Assembly: GCA_029244465.1 (NCBI GenBank)
Contig: JAQWQN010000236.1
Span: 1 to 14,668, forward strand
Reading direction: 5' to 3'
Length of the DNA: 14,668 bases
From: Pseudomonadales bacterium
GTDB taxonomy: Bacteria > Pseudomonadota > Gammaproteobacteria > Pseudomonadales > Azotimanducaceae
Positions 14,171 through 14,668 of the stretch are shown in pieces. Under the pieces are notes generated by a model. It was not told where the DNA came from. It made no database searches and worked only from the letters and a program-made list of their open reading frames with translations. The position numbers were made by a program, and so were the translations under genes. The stretch's first letter is position 1. Each line of letters starts with the position of its first letter.

Positions 14171-14213
14171 CTTCTTCTATCCAATCTGCAATCCGTCAAA
14201 CACGACCGTGGGT

Positions 14214-14668
14214 CTAGCGGTTTTGCTGAGAAGCCTCCTCTGTTTTACCAATGACTTCGCCTTTAAAGATCCACACTTTGATACCCAGAATCCCGTACGT
14301 CGTCAGTGCCTCTGCAGTGGCATAATCGATATCTGCGCGCAAGGTATGCAGCGGTACCCGACCTTCATGGTAAACCTCAGACCGAGCGATCTCCGCACCA
14401 CCCAATCGTCCCGCCACTCGCACCTTGATGCCCTCCGCACCAAGGCGCATGGCATTTTGAATCACTCGGCGCATGGCCCGTCTAAACTGCACTCGCCGCT
14501 CTAATTGTTGCGCTACATTTTGTGCGACCAAATCCGCATCCAATTCAGGTTTGCGTATTTCTTCGATATTGACGTGAACTGGCATGCCCATTCTTTTCGC
14601 CAACTCACCGCGCAGACGCTCTACATCCTCACCCTTTTTACCAATTACAATGCCCGGACGGGCCGTGT
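14214..14668 (-). CDS. rpsC: 30S ribosomal protein S3 (5' partial)
   Basis: S3 forms part of the mRNA entry tunnel and has helicase-associated function with S4 and S5. The frame stays open to the window edge, so the N-terminus is missing. The first visible residues, TARPGIVIGKKGEDVERLRG, match E. coli S3 from residue 70 and contain the KH-domain GKKG loop. The apparent start at 14603 is an internal TTG (leucine), not a start. 150 residues are visible, including NAMRLGAEGIKVRVAGRLGG, EIARSEVYHEGRVPLHTLRA and TTYGILGIKVWIFKGE. The C-terminus stops soon after (VIGKTEEASQQNR), about 14 residues earlier than E. coli S3, whose tail is longer and lysine-rich; expected total is ~219 aa. Confidence 0.98.
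   Translation of the reverse strand, partial: TARPGIVIGKKGEDVERLRGELAKRMGMPVHVNIEEIRKPELDADLVAQNVAQQLERRVQFRRAMRRVIQNAMRLGAEGIKVRVAGRLGGAEIARSEVYHEGRVPLHTLRADIDYATAEALTTYGILGIKVWIFKGEVIGKTEEASQQNR

Noticed and set aside
13391..14504. Long + strand reading frames (218 and 182 codons) opposite rpsQ, rpmC, rplP and rpsC
   Set aside because: They lie antisense to well-conserved ribosomal genes, have arginine/serine-rich random composition and no ribosome-binding site; they are shadow frames.
14601..14603. Apparent rpsC start at 14603
   Set aside because: The codon is TTG and the frame continues upstream through the KH-domain sequence VIGKKGEDVERLR to the window edge.
1..14668. CRISPR arrays, tRNA/rRNA genes, insertion sequences or an undescribed multi-gene system
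   Set aside because: No regularly spaced repeats, cloverleaf sequences, transposase-like frames or terminal inverted repeats were seen; nearly all bases are accounted for by housekeeping genes.

Overview
The window is chromosomal DNA from a gammaproteobacterium. The evidence is the uninterrupted E. coli-type order of the S10-end, spc and alpha ribosomal protein operons, an RpoA C-terminal domain almost letter-for-letter like the enterobacterial one, and uvrA lying just past rplQ. The species cannot be named from the sequence. Both ends cut through genes: uvrA lacks its first ~60 codons at the left edge and rpsC lacks its first ~69 at the right edge.

Layout. On the + strand, 1-2650 encodes most of UvrA (nucleotide excision repair). 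Everything else is on the - strand and is transcribed from right to left. From the right edge: rpsC (partial), rplP, rpmC, rpsQ (end of the S10 operon); rplN, rplX, rplE, rpsN, rpsH, rplF, rplR, rpsE, rpmD, rplO, secY, rpmJ (spc operon); rpsM, rpsK, rpsD, rpoA, rplQ (alpha operon). Two further - strand genes follow. One is a class V PLP aminotransferase of the alanine/serine-glyoxylate type, whose ATG is four bases past the rplQ stop. The other is a 131-residue protein of unknown function, which ends 20 bp from the convergent uvrA.

How the genes work together. The long block supplies 30S and 50S proteins, the protein-conducting channel SecY and the RNA polymerase alpha subunit, with very short gaps and several 1-8 bp stop/start overlaps that imply translational coupling. 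rpmJ (38 codons, 7600-7716) is easily missed because of its size.

The ribosomal block is ordinary. The parts worth a second look are at the rplQ end: a ~67-residue acidic tail on L17, an aminotransferase gene apparently coupled to rplQ with no room for a terminator, a structured 111-bp rpoA-rplQ spacer, and the uncharacterised 131-residue protein. Small hairpins also sit at the rplO stop codon, after the aminotransferase, in the rplE-rpsN spacer and between rpsD and rpoA. I saw no mobile elements, CRISPR arrays, tRNA or rRNA genes, and no sign of a new defence or biosynthetic system. No gene-free stretch exceeds 140 bp.
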